In this document: piece by piece, positions 34,170 through 34,788 of the stretch
Layout of the letters: every line of letters starts with the position of its first letter
How positions within the stretch are numbered: position 1 is the first letter of the stretch
Assembly (NCBI GenBank): GCA_910586755.1
Contig: CAJUJM010000085.1
Coordinates: 1 to 34,788, forward strand
Direction of reading: 5' to 3'
Source of the DNA: an uncultured Lachnospiraceae bacterium
GTDB taxonomy: Bacteria; Bacillota; Clostridia; Lachnospirales; Lachnospiraceae
Length of the DNA stretch: 34,788 nt
Notes under the pieces: model-generated
Told to the model about the DNA's origin: nothing
What the model saw: only the letters and a program-made list of their open reading frames with translations
Databases searched by the model: none
Translations under genes and position numbers: made by a program

Positions 34170-34334
34170 TTGCGGATAAAGCAGAAGGCTGTTTTTTTAG
34201 ACAGAGACGGAACGTTAATAAAATATAAACCCCTGTTAACAGATGTCAAAGAAGTGGAGCTTGAGGATACTGTTTGCAGTGCAATAAATATGATAACCAG
34301 GTTACTTTTATCGAAAAGTGTTTCGAGTTTTTGA
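34170..34334 (+). pseudogene. N-terminal fragment of a HAD phosphatase (GmhB-like)
   Basis: A 54-codon frame opening with TTG at 34170 behind AAAAAGGAAGAA. It encodes the first HAD motif, KAVFLDRDGTLI (nucleophile Asp11, acid/base Asp13), and about 30 further residues (PLLTDVKEVELEDTV) before leaving homology near 34297 and stopping at 34334. A GmhB-type phosphatase is about 170-190 residues, so three quarters are missing. GmhB removes the 7-phosphate from heptose 1,7-bisphosphate, matching the nucleotidyltransferase before it. It lies 36 bases after that gene. The fragment cannot be active. Confidence 0.75.
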
Positions 34335-34459
34335 AAAGGCTCCAACCGATTCTGGATGCGGCAGCTTTCTGCTGGGCTACGGATGGGCGTCAGGAGGAAG
34401 AAAATCCCTCCCATCTTATCAAGCGGGTTTATAACAGAGGAAAAACGAGTAGTGGCTAG
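34297..34459 (+). pseudogene. C-terminal remnant of an unidentified gene
   Basis: A second reading frame, offset from the HAD fragment, runs from the breakpoint to a stop at 34459. It encodes a Cys/Trp-containing, charged stretch: QVTFIEKCFEFLKRLQPILD, then AAAFCWATDGRQEEENPSHL and IKRVYNRGKTSSG. Its composition is more GC-rich than the cluster to its left. No start or ribosome binding site is present. I do not recognise it; it reads like the last ~53 residues of a different protein. Confidence 0.45.
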
Positions 34460-34494
34460 ATGGTGATGAAGGTAAAAAATTCATAAATATTTTG

Positions 34495-34523
34495 TTGCAA
34501 AAGCGGCGATAAAACCATACAAT
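34495..34523 (+). promoter_or_regulatory. Promoter of the terminal two-gene cassette
   Basis: TTGCAA (34495-34500) and TACAAT (34518-34523) with 17-base spacing. Overlapping or following it, GTTGCAAAA occurs at 34494-34502 and again at 34540-34548, and AGTATG (34535-34540) pairs with CATACT (34554-34559). These repeats are candidate operators for autoregulation. Confidence 0.6.
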
Positions 34524-34578
34524 ATAAGCAGGGAAGTATGTTGCAAAATAAGCCATACTGATAAAGGAGGTGTTTTTT

Positions 34579-34773
34579 ATGGCAACTTCAAGCATTACAA
34601 AGAATTTTGTTATATCAGGCCAGAGGCAGGTGGAGATGTTTGCTGATGCGATTGAGGCATCTGCTAATAACCCTACGCCTCCTATCAATGTCAGCGCTAC
34701 TTTTTTAACTGACCCAAAAGATATAGAGAAATTTATGGAGAAAAGGAAGAAAGCGAATGCAGGAAACAAGTAA
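34579..34773 (+). CDS. Small protein, possible antitoxin of a two-gene cassette
   Basis: A 64-residue protein beginning MATSSITKNFVISGQRQVEMF, split as MATSSITKNFVIS and GQRQVEMFADAIEASA. A middle Pro-rich strand (PTPPINVSATFLTDPKDI) is followed by a basic Lys/Arg tail (EKFMEKRKKANAGNK). AAAGGAGG lies 8 bases before the ATG. It overlaps the next gene by 17 bases. Proteins of this shape recur in Lachnospiraceae in front of a second small gene and look like antitoxins; that is by recall and by architecture (own promoter, repeats, overlap) and no toxin motif can be seen in this window. Function not assigned. Confidence 0.7.
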   Translation: MATSSITKNFVISGQRQVEMFADAIEASANNPTPPINVSATFLTDPKDIEKFMEKRKKANAGNK

Positions 34774-34788
34774 ATATACAGTTTTCAA
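34757..34788 (+). CDS. Start of a second cassette gene, cut by the window end
   Basis: ATG at 34757, with GGAGAAAAGGAAGAAAGCG upstream, opens a frame that begins MQETSKYTVF and continues past the last base. It overlaps the previous gene by 17 bases, implying coupled translation. Too little is visible to identify; if the pair is toxin-antitoxin, this would be the toxin. Confidence 0.5.
   Translation, partial: MQETSKYTVF

Noticed and set aside
33965..34414. Minus-strand frame of 149 codons across the cluster end
   Set aside because: It spans the antisense of the nucleotidyltransferase, the HAD fragment and the scar, and has no start signal.

Overview
The window looks like a chromosomal segment of a strictly anaerobic, low-to-moderate GC Gram-positive of the Lachnospiraceae type (Clostridium cluster XIVa). 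The case rests on a T-box leader in front of leuS, a single-chain pyruvate:ferredoxin oxidoreductase, meso-diaminopimelate dehydrogenase, a VanW-type wall protein, a tiny Cys/Gly-rich protein like those annotated as chorion-class high-cysteine proteins, and strong AGGAGG-type ribosome binding sites. The assignment is from gene content only. I see no rRNA, tRNA, CRISPR array or complete insertion sequence.

Layout. 1-130 holds three related hairpin repeats ending in a promoter-like site. 158-4683 is a plus-strand run: CPBP membrane protease, rarA, a cysteine hydrolase, then a structured leader and an FAD/Rieske oxidoreductase. 4684-7435 is a leucine T-box and leuS, followed by ddh to 8510. 8635-10102 is a group of small genes of unknown function, including two minus-strand helical proteins, a 55-residue plus-strand protein, and the 82-residue Cys/Gly-rich protein. 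10342-12613 is an AlaX-type editing enzyme overlapping an AI-2E-family permease, convergent with a PHP phosphoesterase. 13638-15572 is a VanW/peptidoglycan-binding protein and 15792-19328 is nifJ (PFOR).

19531-23511 is a hybrid histidine kinase with an orphan solute-binding lipoprotein, probably a sensing pair. 23713-27290 is a GntR(YtrA)-ABC ATPase-permease operon with operator-like repeats upstream. 27349-29925 is an AraC-type response regulator and its YesM-type kinase, the latter missing its whole sensor half.

At about 29,905-29,945 the sequence changes character. The kinase is cut off and abuts the C-terminal remnant of a different, oppositely oriented gene. From there to about 34,297 an AT-richer glycan cluster follows: a GH3 enzyme, a GT2 glycosyltransferase, a sugar-1-phosphate nucleotidyltransferase and the first ~43 residues of a HAD phosphatase. 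That gene is itself cut and joined to another gene's tail. The window ends in a two-gene cassette with toxin-antitoxin-like architecture. Two breakpoints bracketing the glycan cluster suggest it was inserted or pared down by recombination.

The most interesting items are the uncharacterised leader RNA at 3040-3187, the covarying hairpin repeat at 1-130, the two scars around the glycan cluster, the long perfect hairpin at 10249-10308, the kinase/binding-protein pair and the terminal cassette.
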